From: Sphaerothrix gracilis
GTDB lineage: Bacteria; Cyanobacteriota; Cyanobacteriia; Phormidesmidales; Phormidesmidaceae
DNA: 64,000 bases
NCBI RefSeq assembly: GCF_030405905.1
Contig: NZ_JASATW010000002.1
Coordinates: forward strand, 299,211-363,210
Direction of reading: 5' to 3'
The notes beneath the pieces were generated by a model. The model worked only from the letters and a program-made list of their open reading frames with translations, was not told the DNA's origin and searched no databases. Shown here piece by piece: positions 9,404 through 18,024 of this stretch; within the stretch, counting starts at the first letter, position 1; each line of letters begins with the position of its first letter. A program made the translations under genes and the position numbers.

Positions 9404-9963
9404 CAGCAGGTTTCTTCCATATCCCGCAGTTGAGTAGCATCGCCGCTAATAAAAAATTCAATCCGCAGGCTGCCAAATTCCAGCAGGTCACCGTGCTTCA
9501 AGGCACGCCGCTCCAAAGCATCAAGGCGATGGCGGTTGAGCCATGTACCGCGATCGCTGCCGACATCAGTTAGATAAAATCCCTGACCATAGGCAAAGCC
9601 AATCGCAGCGTGACAGCGAGAAACCTCTGCATGGTCAATGGTGACGGCACAGCTTGAGCTACGTCCTAGCAGCCAGTTGGCGCTTTTAGGCAGCACCGTG
9701 ATCACCTGTCTGGGATTGAGATTGGTCACTAGAAAAGCGGACTGCTGAACCACAATGCCCTGTAGATATAGGGAGGTTAGCTGACAAGCCGCAGGGGCTG
9801 AAAGCACAGGATCGAGAATGGTGCTGACTTGTTCAAAGTCGTAGTTGCAGTTGTGAAAAAGGGCGTCGAGCAGGACGGGATCTTGCTGACTGGCGGCAAT
9901 ATCTCTAATTGAAAAGCAGTGGGCAGCCTGGCAGCCGGAACCTGACGGATGGCGAGGTGACAT
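9400..9963 (-). CDS. FHA domain protein
   Basis: 187 residues from the ATG at 9963; ATG or alternative starts at 10023 and 10050 are in frame and none has a clear ribosome binding site. The C-terminal half is a forkhead-associated domain: LGRSSSCAVTIDH, then SRCHAAIGF, then DRGTWLNRHRL, covering the conserved Gly-Arg, Ser-x-x-His and Asn residues that bind phosphothreonine peptides. The N-terminal half is not recognised. It probably reads a Ser/Thr kinase signal; no kinase gene is adjacent. Its stop overlaps dprA by four bases, tail to tail. Confidence 0.85.
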   Translation of the reverse strand: MSPRHPSGSGCQAAHCFSIRDIAASQQDPVLLDALFHNCNYDFEQVSTILDPVLSAPAACQLTSLYLQGIVVQQSAFLVTNLNPRQVITVLPKSANWLLGRSSSCAVTIDHAEVSRCHAAIGFAYGQGFYLTDVGSDRGTWLNRHRLDALERRALKHGDLLEFGSLRIEFFISGDATQLRDMEETCC

Positions 9964-10212
9964 GGATTTTAGTAGAGGTATGACACAGTTGGTAGGACGA
10001 TAATTCGTTATTGACTTCGTCATTAACAACGAAAACCGTCTGATCAGCACCCCGTTACTCTCCGAGCCAGTCTAAGCCTTAATTGGGCCGGAGTTAACAT
10101 TCATTAAACGCAGGTTTCTCCCGTCTGGCAATCCGAGCATCTTCTGAATTTATAAAAGCTTCACGCAAAACTAGAATTACAAATGAGCTGTTAATTCTCT
10201 TTTCCCAAATTT

Positions 10213-11793
10213 ATGCTGGCAGCGAATAAATTCAGGCGAGTTTCTCCTCAGTTGTCTAAGCAGCAGACTCAATTCCAGCAGCTTTCCCTGGGATTGCTGG
10301 GGTTTGGCTTAGTGGCGCGTTTGGTTCAGTATGCGGCTAACCGTTCCCTCTGGTTTGATGAGGCCAGCTTGGCCATGAATTTGACCAGCCGTTCTTACAG
10401 TCAGCTTTTAGCGCAGTTGGATAACAGTCAAGCGGCACCGCCTTTGTTTCTGTGGGCAGAGAAGCTGGCGATTCAGCTTTTCGGCAATCACGAATATGCG
10501 CTGCGGCTGCTGCCGCTGATAGCAGGCATCCTCTCACTGGGGCTGTTTTACCAGCTAGCGCGGCGGTTCACCACAGGTCTCACGACACCGATCGCAATCG
10601 CCCTGTTTGCTTCCCTGGAATACACCGTTTACTACGCGGGTGAAGTTAAGCCCTATATCAGTGATTTAGCGATCGCGATTTGGCTATTTCTACTGCTATC
10701 GCCGCTGAGCTATTTACGTCTGGGCCTTAAGCGCATCGTCTGGCTCAGCCTGGTCGGGGCGGTCTGTATTTGGGCCTCGTTTCCCTGTATTTTTGTGCTG
10801 GCCAGCGTGGAGTTAGTCAACTTGCTGCGGCTGCGGCTATGGCAGCTCTCGCGCGCACAGCTACAAACTTGGCTGCTCAATCGCCTGCCGATCTATGTGA
10901 CCTGGCTGGCTAGCTTTGCTTTGCTATATTTTGGGGTCATCCGGCAGGCTCTCAGCAACGAAGGGCTGGTTGCAAGCTGGGCGGCCCGCTATCCAGAAGC
11001 TTGGTTTGATCTAGTCTGGATCTTAGACGCGATGGGGCGTTTCTTCTATCAACCGCTGGGCTTTTTAGGCTTTACCGACGCGATCGCCGCGGTTGTCTTT
11101 ATCTGCGGCTGCGTCTATCTCTATCGCCAAGATCGGTGGCGGCTAGCCCTGCTGAATGCCCCGCTGCTGATCACCCTGGCGGCAAGCTATTTACACCAGT
11201 ATCCCTTTCGGGGACGGTTGATTCTGTTTCTAGCTCCCTTTTCCCTGCTGATTGTGGCGGAGGGACTCACTTTCTGCGTCACGCAACTCACCGCGCAACG
11301 GCGCTATCGGGCCGTCTTGGGCGCGGTGGCGCTGGTGGCACTACTGGTGTTTCCGATGGGTCGCATGGGCCTAAAGGTGGCTGATCCCGATCGCTTTTTG
11401 TTTGATCACGTTCGTCCCGTTCTGGATTATATGCAGGCCAACTGGCAGTCCGGCGATCGCCTCTATGTCTTGCCCGGTCCCAAGCAGCAGTTTTTATACT
11501 ACCGGCAGCGCTATAACTTTCCGGCAGCGGCGACACGGCTGAGTTCACATCCTGTCCCCAGCAATCGGAGCCTAACCACCGAGGAGCTAATGCAGTACCG
11601 GGAAGATTTGGCTCAGCTACCCGATCGCTCCCGCGTTTGGCTGCTGCTGGCCCGTAAGCGACCCAAGGTAGAAACGGCGCTGATCGCAGAACTACAGCAG
11701 TGGGGACAGCCTTTAGATATCGTGCGGGCACCTTTAGCCGTAGGACTTTTGCTGAATCTAGAGCAGTCAGATTTGCCAGAGCCATCTCCCTAA
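10213..11793 (+). CDS. GT39-like membrane glycosyltransferase
   Basis: 526 residues with about eleven hydrophobic helices. The first loop contains RSLWFDEASLA, the Asp-Glu motif of the GT39/ArnT-type transferases that use lipid-linked sugars on the outer face of the membrane. A second loop has YYAGEVKPYISD, also typical of the clade. The C-terminal soluble part is about 120 residues. The acceptor is unknown; protein O-glycosylation or surface polysaccharide is possible. Confidence 0.85.
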   Translation: MLAANKFRRVSPQLSKQQTQFQQLSLGLLGFGLVARLVQYAANRSLWFDEASLAMNLTSRSYSQLLAQLDNSQAAPPLFLWAEKLAIQLFGNHEYALRLLPLIAGILSLGLFYQLARRFTTGLTTPIAIALFASLEYTVYYAGEVKPYISDLAIAIWLFLLLSPLSYLRLGLKRIVWLSLVGAVCIWASFPCIFVLASVELVNLLRLRLWQLSRAQLQTWLLNRLPIYVTWLASFALLYFGVIRQALSNEGLVASWAARYPEAWFDLVWILDAMGRFFYQPLGFLGFTDAIAAVVFICGCVYLYRQDRWRLALLNAPLLITLAASYLHQYPFRGRLILFLAPFSLLIVAEGLTFCVTQLTAQRRYRAVLGAVALVALLVFPMGRMGLKVADPDRFLFDHVRPVLDYMQANWQSGDRLYVLPGPKQQFLYYRQRYNFPAAATRLSSHPVPSNRSLTTEELMQYREDLAQLPDRSRVWLLLARKRPKVETALIAELQQWGQPLDIVRAPLAVGLLLNLEQSDLPEPSP

Positions 11794-11799
11794 AACAAA

Positions 11800-11829
11800 C
11801 CGCGATCGCCTCTCTACGGGCGATCGCGG
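11800..11829 (-). terminator. HIP1-containing hairpin between convergent genes
   Basis: CCGCGATCGCC (11800-11810) pairs with GGCGATCGCGG (11819-11829) around an eight-base loop. Both arms contain the HIP1 octamer. Read on the minus strand the hairpin is followed by a T-rich run (GTTTGTTTTA), so it fits a terminator for the rhodanese gene. It also sits six bases past the stop of the glycosyltransferase. Confidence 0.7.
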
Positions 11830-11873
11830 CTGCAAGCTGACTAAGCAGCTTTGCCAAACTAATCTACTTGGCC

Positions 11874-12359
11874 CTATACAGTAGCCACTTGACCTTCAGT
11901 TGGCCCAGAAATTGCCTTCCAAGCAGGTAGACCGCCTTTGAGCCTAGCGACGCTAGCAAAGCCCGCTTCTGAGAGGGTATTGGCAGCTTTTCCAGTCTCT
12001 TCGTCTGACTCACCGTAAACATAAATGTCCCGGTTAGCTTCTAGGGCTGATTTAGCGCCAGCCGCTAGCTCAGACATCGGCATGGGAATCGCTCCGGTAA
12101 TGCGCTCTTTGTTGTAAGCGCTACGCTCACGCACATCAATAATGGTCAGTCCTGGCTCGCCCCAGTCTAGACGCTGCTTGAGGTCTGAAGCAGTCGACTC
12201 TGGCTGCATTGGCGGCGGTGAGGGGAGAGGAGCCGTGACGGTTTCCTTGATTTCCGCAACAACTGCCTGCTCATTTCGATCGGCTTTATCTAGAATGTCT
12301 TGTCCTTGATTATTTTGTTCTTGATTATTTTCCATAAGGGATAAATCTATTGCATCCAA
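11874..12359 (-). CDS. Rhodanese-like domain protein, catalytic Cys missing
   Basis: 161 residues. About 70 polar N-terminal residues (Gln/Asn/Glu rich) precede a rhodanese fold: LTIIDVRERSAYNKERITGA, then DIYVYGESDEETGKAA, then GGLPAWKA. The active-site loop of active enzymes starts with Cys after the VYC strand; here it reads VYGESDEE, with Gly in place of Cys. It should therefore not transfer sulfur and may act as a binding module. ATG at 12335 is an alternative start eight residues in. Confidence 0.8.
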   Translation of the reverse strand: MDAIDLSLMENNQEQNNQGQDILDKADRNEQAVVAEIKETVTAPLPSPPPMQPESTASDLKQRLDWGEPGLTIIDVRERSAYNKERITGAIPMPMSELAAGAKSALEANRDIYVYGESDEETGKAANTLSEAGFASVARLKGGLPAWKAISGPTEGQVATV

Positions 12360-12504
12360 CTATCTATACGAATCTTAAAGATGAGTCTCGTTAGACTCAT
12401 CCACCCGGAGATACAGTTTTTTATTTGTTATGGAAGGAAATTATGCTGTGTAAAAGAACCGCGAACATCAGTACTTTGGAACAAGTTTGGGAGAGCTGAC
12501 TGTA

Positions 12505-13774
12505 TCAGGTATGTATTGTCAGGTTGAAAGGGGGCGGATAGGCGATATTTTGCTGTCTGAAGATAGCCTTAGCTCGTTTGGTTAAGTCAGTGCGGTAGTC
12601 CGTCTCATCGCGAATATCCATAGGATAGGCTTCCAAACTGAACTGAGTCGATTCTGGCTTTTCCTTCAGCTCTACTGAGATTGGAAACCGCAAATCTGTG
12701 TACTTGCTGGTCTGGGCAACGCGGCGCAGAATATGCATGACTTGGTCAACATCAACCTGGTGACTCAGGTAGAACTCAATGACGACCAGCGCCTCTAGCT
12801 GGCCACGATTAGCATTGATCACAGGTTGCGTCCAAACCTGATTGTGAGGAATGGTGACCTCCCGATCTTCTAGNNNNNNNNNNGATACCTATAAGCGCTA
12901 CTCTGCCTGATGGCGTGACTGAATTGGTTTGCTCGATTCCGATAGAAGTCTGTCGTTTTATAGCGGATAGGCGGGGGAAAGTTGGACTGTTATGTATGTG
13001 TCTGAAGATAGCCTTAGCTCGTTTGGTTAAGTCAGTGCGGTAGTCCGTCTCATCGCGAATATCCATAGGATAGGCTTCCAAACTGAACTGAGTCGATTCT
13101 GGCTTTTCCTTCAGCTCTACTGAGATTGGAAATCGCAAATCTGTGTACTTGCTGGTCTGGGCAACGCGGCGCAGAATATGCATGACTTGGTCAACATCAA
13201 CCTGGTGACTCAGGTAGAACTCAATGACGACCAGCGCCTCTAGCTGGCCACGATTAGCATTGATCACAGGTTGCGTCCAAACCTGATTGTGAGGAATGGT
13301 GACCTCCCGATCTTCTAGCGTTCGCAGTCGAATGCCGCGCAGGCCGTAACGTGTTACCTCGCCATACTGCTCTCCAATTTGAATGCGATCGCCTACCTGA
13401 TAAGGCTGCTCAAACAGAGAAACCAAGCCAGCGCTGACGGAGCTAGCGTAGTCTCTAAAGGCAAAGCCCAAGCCCAGCAGAAAGAAGGCAGTCAGGGCTA
13501 GCAAATTACTAGGAGAAAGCTGCAAGAAACGGCTCAGGAACAGAACAAGCGCCACCAAAAGTACCAGGGCGCGGCAAAAGGGAAGCGACTGCTTGATGCT
13601 GAGACGAAACTGTAGGGGTACCTGCTCTGATAGCCAGCTAATAGCTTTGTCAAGCAGGATGAAAATGAGATAGGTAAGTCCTAAGATTGAGACTGCTTGG
13701 ACTACCCGATCAAGCGTAATTTTTTGAATAAGGGCTGTGATTTTATCAGCGGATTCAAACAGAGTTTCAAACAT
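12505..13774 (-). CDS. MscS-like channel, interrupted by an assembly artefact
   Basis: The N-terminal part (13774 down to 12999) codes for three hydrophobic helices, then GFAFRDYASSVSAGL and the MscS beta domain (QPYQVGDRIQIGEQYGEVTRYGLRGI). The frame then runs into a reversed sequence and an N gap. The genuine end lies at 12505-12553 (AYPPPFNLTIHT). Joining 13774-12999 to 12553-12505 keeps the frame and gives 274 residues, a normal small MscS protein that opens under membrane tension. It follows the 399-residue unknown gene by 21 bases and is the third gene of an operon. The organism's gene is probably intact. Confidence 0.85.
12554..12873. repeat. 320-bp direct duplication, copy A
   Basis: Identical to 12999-13318 except for one base (C at 12688, T at 13133). 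It ends exactly at the N gap. Both copies code for the same part of the MscS C-terminal domain, so this is duplicated contig end sequence rather than a biological repeat. Confidence 0.95.
12874..12883. other. Assembly gap (10 N)
   Basis: Ten undetermined bases join two contig ends inside the mscS-like gene. A fixed run of ten is a scaffolding placeholder, not a measured distance. Confidence 0.99.
12884..12998. other. 115-bp reversed, uncomplemented copy of 12509-12623
   Basis: Read forward, this block equals 12623 down to 12509 read backwards on the same strand, base for base, without complementing. No known recombination or replication process makes a long perfect mirror copy of mixed sequence. 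It must come from software that reversed a read or contig end without complementing it. Confidence 0.95.
12999..13318. repeat. 320-bp direct duplication, copy B
   Basis: Offset by 445 bases from copy A with one mismatch. It continues seamlessly into the rest of the mscS-like gene, so this copy is in its true context. Confidence 0.95.
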
Positions 13775-13795
13775 ACGCTTTTCTCATCAAAACAG

Positions 13796-14995
13796 CTAAT
13801 CAACAATGAAGTTATTGCGCCTAAGATTAGCCCGTAGGGATAGATAATAAGCTGGATTGAGCTGATAGCTAGCATGAGCAACGGCAATTAAATCTTGACG
13901 CTGCAAGGGCAAAGACTGGTTCATGGTTTGATCAATACTGTTGCCTAAAGACAAGGCTAGGTGGGCAATACTCAAGGTGCGATGCAAGGTCAGTGAAAAC
14001 AGCAGATAGCGATCGCTGGCCGTCAAATCAGGTAGCTGGGTAAAGGCTAGCTTTTTGAGAATGACAGAATTGCTTTCACTAACTGGCTCTGATGTGGACT
14101 CGGCTTCCTGATAGCCGAGCGATCGCAGCCACAGAGCGGCTGCTACTTGGCTAATGCCGCCAGCTGCCGCCGCCAGAGTTTCAAAATACTGCTGCTCGGT
14201 TGGGGAGGCCCACTGCTCTGAGACTTCATCGCCAGCGGCGGCGGGCTTCTCTGAGGCAGCTTGTTCTGCCGTCTTGAAGGTGTGGTCTACACTGGCCTCT
14301 AAGGGAGAAAGCCACTGCTTGAGCGCTAAGCCGTCCAGCTTAGGGACCCTAAATATCTGCTTAAAGTAGGCTTGAATATGGCAGACACTGTCAAGGTAGC
14401 GCCAAGCCCACTGGTTGCAGCTCAATACCCAAAAATGGTTGCGATCGCTCGTGACGGCATCCCTGAGATAGTCAATCCCCGCCAGCCCGTCGGCACACCG
14501 CAGAAAACACTGGTCCAGGCTGGGTAAAACAATCACCTGTCCCGGTTCATCACCTGCTTGAACGGTTTCTACCGCCTGGGTCAGCTTCTCCACCATCACC
14601 GTGTAGTCCGGCGGACGCTCAGCCCAGTCTGACAGCAGCGCCACCGCTGCCCAGTCACCCTGCTCTAGTATCCAACGGCGATATTTTTCTAACGGCTCGG
14701 TTGGCTCGGTGATGATAACGAGATGGTTGGGGACTTGTGGGTCTGAGCGCCACTGTTGAAGGGCCTCATCCACCTGCGATCGCAGAGTGTCTTGATATGT
14801 TTGTGGCAGGGATAAATCTGCAATCGCGAGGGAAAATTTCTGAGCGATCGCAGCGGGCAAAGGAACCGTCGCTAAAATAGAACCCGTCGTTTCTGAGTCA
14901 GTCACCTCCAGGCCGTCAGTCGATGAGGCCGAAGTCAGCCAGCGCCGTATTGGCTGCCATGAACGGCTTATGGCACTAAACATAGCCTCTCTCAT
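13796..14995 (-). CDS. Unknown protein between two MscS genes (ATPase-like, no P-loop seen)
   Basis: 399 residues, no membrane segment. The middle resembles the second half of a P-loop ATPase: VIVLPSLDQCFLRCADGL could be a degenerate Walker B strand, followed by NHFWVLSCNQWAWRYLD. No Walker A (GKS/T) motif is present. The C-terminal 100 residues are helical and might form a winged helix. The ATG at 14995 follows the mscS stop by three bases, with AGGA inside the end of that gene, so translation is coupled. The next mscS-like gene starts 21 bases after it. Being sandwiched by two channels suggests a channel-linked stress role, but no function is known to me. Confidence 0.7.
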   Translation of the reverse strand: MREAMFSAISRSWQPIRRWLTSASSTDGLEVTDSETTGSILATVPLPAAIAQKFSLAIADLSLPQTYQDTLRSQVDEALQQWRSDPQVPNHLVIITEPTEPLEKYRRWILEQGDWAAVALLSDWAERPPDYTVMVEKLTQAVETVQAGDEPGQVIVLPSLDQCFLRCADGLAGIDYLRDAVTSDRNHFWVLSCNQWAWRYLDSVCHIQAYFKQIFRVPKLDGLALKQWLSPLEASVDHTFKTAEQAASEKPAAAGDEVSEQWASPTEQQYFETLAAAAGGISQVAAALWLRSLGYQEAESTSEPVSESNSVILKKLAFTQLPDLTASDRYLLFSLTLHRTLSIAHLALSLGNSIDQTMNQSLPLQRQDLIAVAHASYQLNPAYYLSLRANLRRNNFIVD

Positions 14996-14998
14996 GGG

Positions 14999-16360
14999 CT
15001 AGTCCTGCTGTAACTTGGCTTGCTGCTGATGCATTTGCGCTTCCAGTCCAGGCGGAGCGTTGCGAAACAGCAGGGTGTAAATCTCGGTGGGCATCTCTAC
15101 ATCAGCCTGCTGCAGGGCTTCCTTGATGGCCTGAGCCACGTCAGAAGTGGTGCCTAAAAACTCGCCTCGGCGCGAATCGACCCAGAAAAGCACCTCCAGG
15201 TTAACGGTGCTAGCTGCCAGTTCCTGCACTAAAACTTCAACCGGAAACTCAGGGGTAACGCCTTTAATCTGGCGAGCAGCGGTGGTCATAATTTGCTTGG
15301 CGCGGGCCACATCAGCGTCGTAGTCAATGCCGACAACGACAGAGCTACGGCGCTGGGTCGAAGCCGTATTGTTAGTGATACTGGCCTGAAAGACTTCCTG
15401 ATTGGGAATATAAACCATGCGCCCATCGTAGGTTTTGAGGGTAGTGGCTCGTAGCTGGATCTGCGTGATGGTGCCTTCGTAATCGGCAATCATTACCTGA
15501 TCTCCTAGCCGGAAGGGGCGAGCGGCCAGCAGAATCACGCCGGAGATATAGTTGCTCAACACGTCTTTCAGGCTAAAACCAATGGCCACACTGGTCAGCC
15601 CCAGCGCCCCCAACAGCGCCCCAAAGTTTAGTCCCATGACCCCCAGCGCAATGATCGAGCCAACGACCCAAACGCCGCCGTAGCCCAGGCGGCCTACCAG
15701 GACTTCTGTACTGCGATCGCCTTCTGTCTGCTGCGCCCAGCGAAAGGCGCCGTAGCGAACTCCGCCAGCGACAGCCCAGGTAATTAAAACGATAATGAAA
15801 GCCCCGATAAAAGCAGGCAGGCGATCGATAGTATCACGCCCTAGATCCCGCAAAGTGGTGTTAATCCGCTGAGCCACATCAATGGCCAGGGGTGGCTTAT
15901 TGAGTGCCTGCGTTAGCTGCTCAGCCCAGCGCTGAGCCAAAGCCTCCAGCGGCAGCCCGAAATCGTCAGCATCCTGCTGGGTAATCGTCATCAAGATTCG
16001 ATTGTTGAGTCTTAAGGTTGCTAACGTCCCCTCTGCATTCAGCTCGGCTTCTACCTGACCAGGGTTTTCGGCATTTTGCACAATACTGGCAATGCGCCGA
16101 TTAATAATCTGAGCGCGCTGCCTAGCACCAATATCGGCCAGCCCGCCCAGCTGAAAAATCGGACGGCCCCGAACCACAACGTCAGCGAAATACAGTCCAT
16201 CATCTTGTTGAGAGCCTGTATCTTCTGCCGGTGCAGCCAGCTCGCTGGCTTCAGGTTCTGACTGAGCCTGCAGGGGAATAGGAATTGATATCCAAAAGCT
16301 GCTAACTACAATTAAAAATAACCATCGACAATACTGTCGCAAAGCCGAGGACTGAGTCAC
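14999..16360 (-). CDS. MscS-family mechanosensitive channel with signal peptide
   Basis: 453 residues. A signal peptide (LFLIVVSSFWISIPIPLQAQ) is followed by an extracytoplasmic domain of about 150 residues. Next come membrane helices, the pore-lining TM3 (SVAIGFSLKDVLSNYISG) and the MscS beta domain (RPFRLGDQVMIADYEGTI). Like other plant and cyanobacterial channels of this layout, it should gate by membrane tension. It is the first gene of a three-gene operon with the unknown 399-residue protein and the smaller MscS. Confidence 0.93.
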   Translation of the reverse strand: MTQSSALRQYCRWLFLIVVSSFWISIPIPLQAQSEPEASELAAPAEDTGSQQDDGLYFADVVVRGRPIFQLGGLADIGARQRAQIINRRIASIVQNAENPGQVEAELNAEGTLATLRLNNRILMTITQQDADDFGLPLEALAQRWAEQLTQALNKPPLAIDVAQRINTTLRDLGRDTIDRLPAFIGAFIIVLITWAVAGGVRYGAFRWAQQTEGDRSTEVLVGRLGYGGVWVVGSIIALGVMGLNFGALLGALGLTSVAIGFSLKDVLSNYISGVILLAARPFRLGDQVMIADYEGTITQIQLRATTLKTYDGRMVYIPNQEVFQASITNNTASTQRRSSVVVGIDYDADVARAKQIMTTAARQIKGVTPEFPVEVLVQELAASTVNLEVLFWVDSRRGEFLGTTSDVAQAIKEALQQADVEMPTEIYTLLFRNAPPGLEAQMHQQQAKLQQD

Positions 16361-16425
16361 TATCTTTAAATACGAATAAATTCAATCTAATTCAGCGTAA
16401 ATCTATTTGTTTATTTACACAAGAA

Positions 16426-16451
16426 AGGGAGGTAACAACAGTCACCTCCCT
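16426..16451 (-). terminator. Hairpin downstream of csbD-like gene
   Basis: AGGGAGGT (16426-16433) pairs with ACCTCCCT (16444-16451). Its tail on the minus strand is only moderately T-rich. It lies 36 bases after the CsbD stop and before the mscS promoter, which fits a terminator. Confidence 0.5.
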
Positions 16452-16486
16452 CTCGTCAAAAAGCGATTAAGCTAACTAACTGTAAA

Positions 16487-16669
16487 TTAGTCAATTGCTT
16501 TTTTAACGTTATCCTTAACGTCTTCCTTAGCGTGCTGGGCTTGGGCCTCAACCTGCTTAGATTTGCCTTCGGCCTTATCTTTAGGATCGCCGGTTACTTC
16601 TCCAGCAGCTTCCTGAACCTTACCTTCGACGTTCTTAGCAGTGGCTTTCATTCTATCTTCGGCAGACAT
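16487..16669 (-). CDS. CsbD-family stress protein
   Basis: 60 residues, almost all hydrophilic and Lys/Glu/Ala rich. The pattern KATAKNVEGKVQEAAGEVTG is the CsbD signature. Members are general stress proteins of unknown mechanism. The start at 16669 is decided by AAGGAG eight bases upstream; the frame is open eight codons further but that start lacks a ribosome binding site. Confidence 0.9.
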   Translation of the reverse strand: MSAEDRMKATAKNVEGKVQEAAGEVTGDPKDKAEGKSKQVEAQAQHAKEDVKDNVKKAID

Positions 16670-17197
16670 AAATATTCTCCTTTTTAGTTGCAAAAATTAG
16701 CTTATTTATAACTAACTTTTTTTAGTATAGAGATTGACAGGCTGAAGCTCATCTATCTGACGAAGTATCTTGTTAGCATTGCGGTTATGGAAAACCGCTA
16801 AATCCTAAAAATAGAGTAAATGAAGCTTCTAAGTTGCGCTCTTGCCTGCGGAACAGAAACAGACTACTGATACGTCTAAAGATAGGTAGGCGCAGTTAGA
16901 CGTGAGCAATGTAGGTTGCGGTTGAGGCGCGAGCCCAACACTCTATCAATAATTAGGTTCGCCTACTTAAATAGCCAGTAAGGAAACCTAATGACTGATA
17001 AGATGCCCGTGATCCTGTAGGACTATAGCCTTTGGTGTGACTGCGCTAAGGCTTCGCTCTAATTTCGCTCCGATGAAATTTAGAAATATTCATGCCGGGG
17101 TTAAAGTCATGTCGTCGAGGGGTGCGCTAACCTTGGTTGCATGTGATAGGTTCGCAGACTGTAATATGCAGTCGCTGTGCAAGTAGGATACCTTTCG
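16670..17197. other. 528-bp region without a gene
   Basis: No open frame here has a credible start and ribosome binding site. It should hold the promoter for the csbD-like gene (leftward) and that of the PPC/TPR gene (rightward). An imperfect hairpin lies at 16954-16990 (TAGGTT paired with AACCTA at the base, TACT with AGTA at the top). A non-coding RNA is possible but nothing proves it. Confidence 0.4.
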
Positions 17198-17929
17198 ATG
17201 AAAAGAATTTTAGGTCTCATGTCCGCTCTGCTAGGGGTGATCGCTGTGAGTGAGTTAGGACTACTCACTTCCACGGCGCGCGCGCAAGAGATTTTACAGC
17301 AGCAGGGACAGCTCAATCCCGTTGAAGATGAATACACGTTTGCGGGGGAAGCAGGACAGGCAGTCACCATCGAGCTTTCTAGCAGTGAGTTTGATCCGGT
17401 TCTATCGCTGCTATCCCCTGAAGGGGAGGAAATTGCGGTTAACGACGATTATGGCGGCACGCTCAACTCAACAATTGTCATTACGCTGCCAGCTGACGGA
17501 ACTTATAAGGTTCTAGCGCGTTCCTATTCCTGGCAGGGGGGGAGCTATACCATTACCGTTAAGCCAGCCTCTAATTTTGAAATTACTTTTACCGAAGCCT
17601 TAGAGGCGGTGCAGCAGAGAGACTTTGCCACAGCAATCGCCAAGTACACTGAAGCCATCGAGTTTGAGACTGTTCATCCTGAAGCCTATGTCGGTCGAGC
17701 AGATGCTTATTTAGGCGCTGCTTATGAGGAGTTGGGAGATACCCTCACCGGCCCGGAAGCCCTGAGCACTGAAACGCGAACCGCGATCGCGGCTGACTAT
17801 GAAGCGGCAGCCGAGCTATATGAGGCTCAAGGTGATCCTGAGCTAGCGGGATCTTTGCGGGAGCAGGCTAGCTACATTCGTACGGGCGAAGAGCCAGAGC
17901 TACCGGAGGCGACTGAAGAGAATTCTTAA
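17198..17929 (+). CDS. Secreted PPC-domain/TPR protein
   Basis: 243 residues from the ATG at 17198, chosen because of AGGA nine bases upstream. A signal peptide ends near TSTARAQE. A pre-peptidase C-terminal (PPC) beta domain follows (FDPVLSLLSPEGEEIAVNDD, then LPADGTYKVLARSY). The second half is helical with at least one TPR-like repeat (AIAKYTEAIEFETVHPEAYVGRADAYLG). It is probably periplasmic or cell-surface, binding protein or carbohydrate; no enzyme motif is seen. Confidence 0.82.
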   Translation: MKRILGLMSALLGVIAVSELGLLTSTARAQEILQQQGQLNPVEDEYTFAGEAGQAVTIELSSSEFDPVLSLLSPEGEEIAVNDDYGGTLNSTIVITLPADGTYKVLARSYSWQGGSYTITVKPASNFEITFTEALEAVQQRDFATAIAKYTEAIEFETVHPEAYVGRADAYLGAAYEELGDTLTGPEALSTETRTAIAADYEAAAELYEAQGDPELAGSLREQASYIRTGEEPELPEATEENS

Positions 17930-17964
17930 AAACTTACTCTGTAAACACTTGATTCGGTAAAAAA

Positions 17965-17994
17965 TTAGCGTAGCTGACAACCAAGCTACGCTAA
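17965..17994 (-). terminator. Bidirectional-type hairpin, T tract on minus strand
   Basis: TTAGCGTAGCT (17965-17975) pairs perfectly with AGCTACGCTAA (17984-17994). On the minus strand the stem is followed by TTTTTTACC, a good intrinsic terminator for the gene at 18025-18378. It may also stop the PPC gene arriving from the left. Confidence 0.8.
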
Positions 17995-18024
17995 GAGGCA
18001 GGTGATTACAGACAAGTGCTGTCC

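Noticed and set aside
11288..11857. A 189-codon open frame antisense to the end of the GT39-like gene
   Set aside because: It is the shadow of a gene with clear motifs, starts inside the terminator region, and has a Pro/Arg-rich composition typical of antisense frames in this GC range.
12505..12822. A separate 105-codon gene on the minus strand
   Set aside because: Its sequence is the C-terminus of the mscS-like gene, duplicated by the assembly error.
12884..12998. Mirror repeat that might form triplex (H-) DNA
   Set aside because: H-DNA mirrors are homopurine/homopyrimidine. This is mixed coding sequence next to an N gap, so an artefact explains it better.
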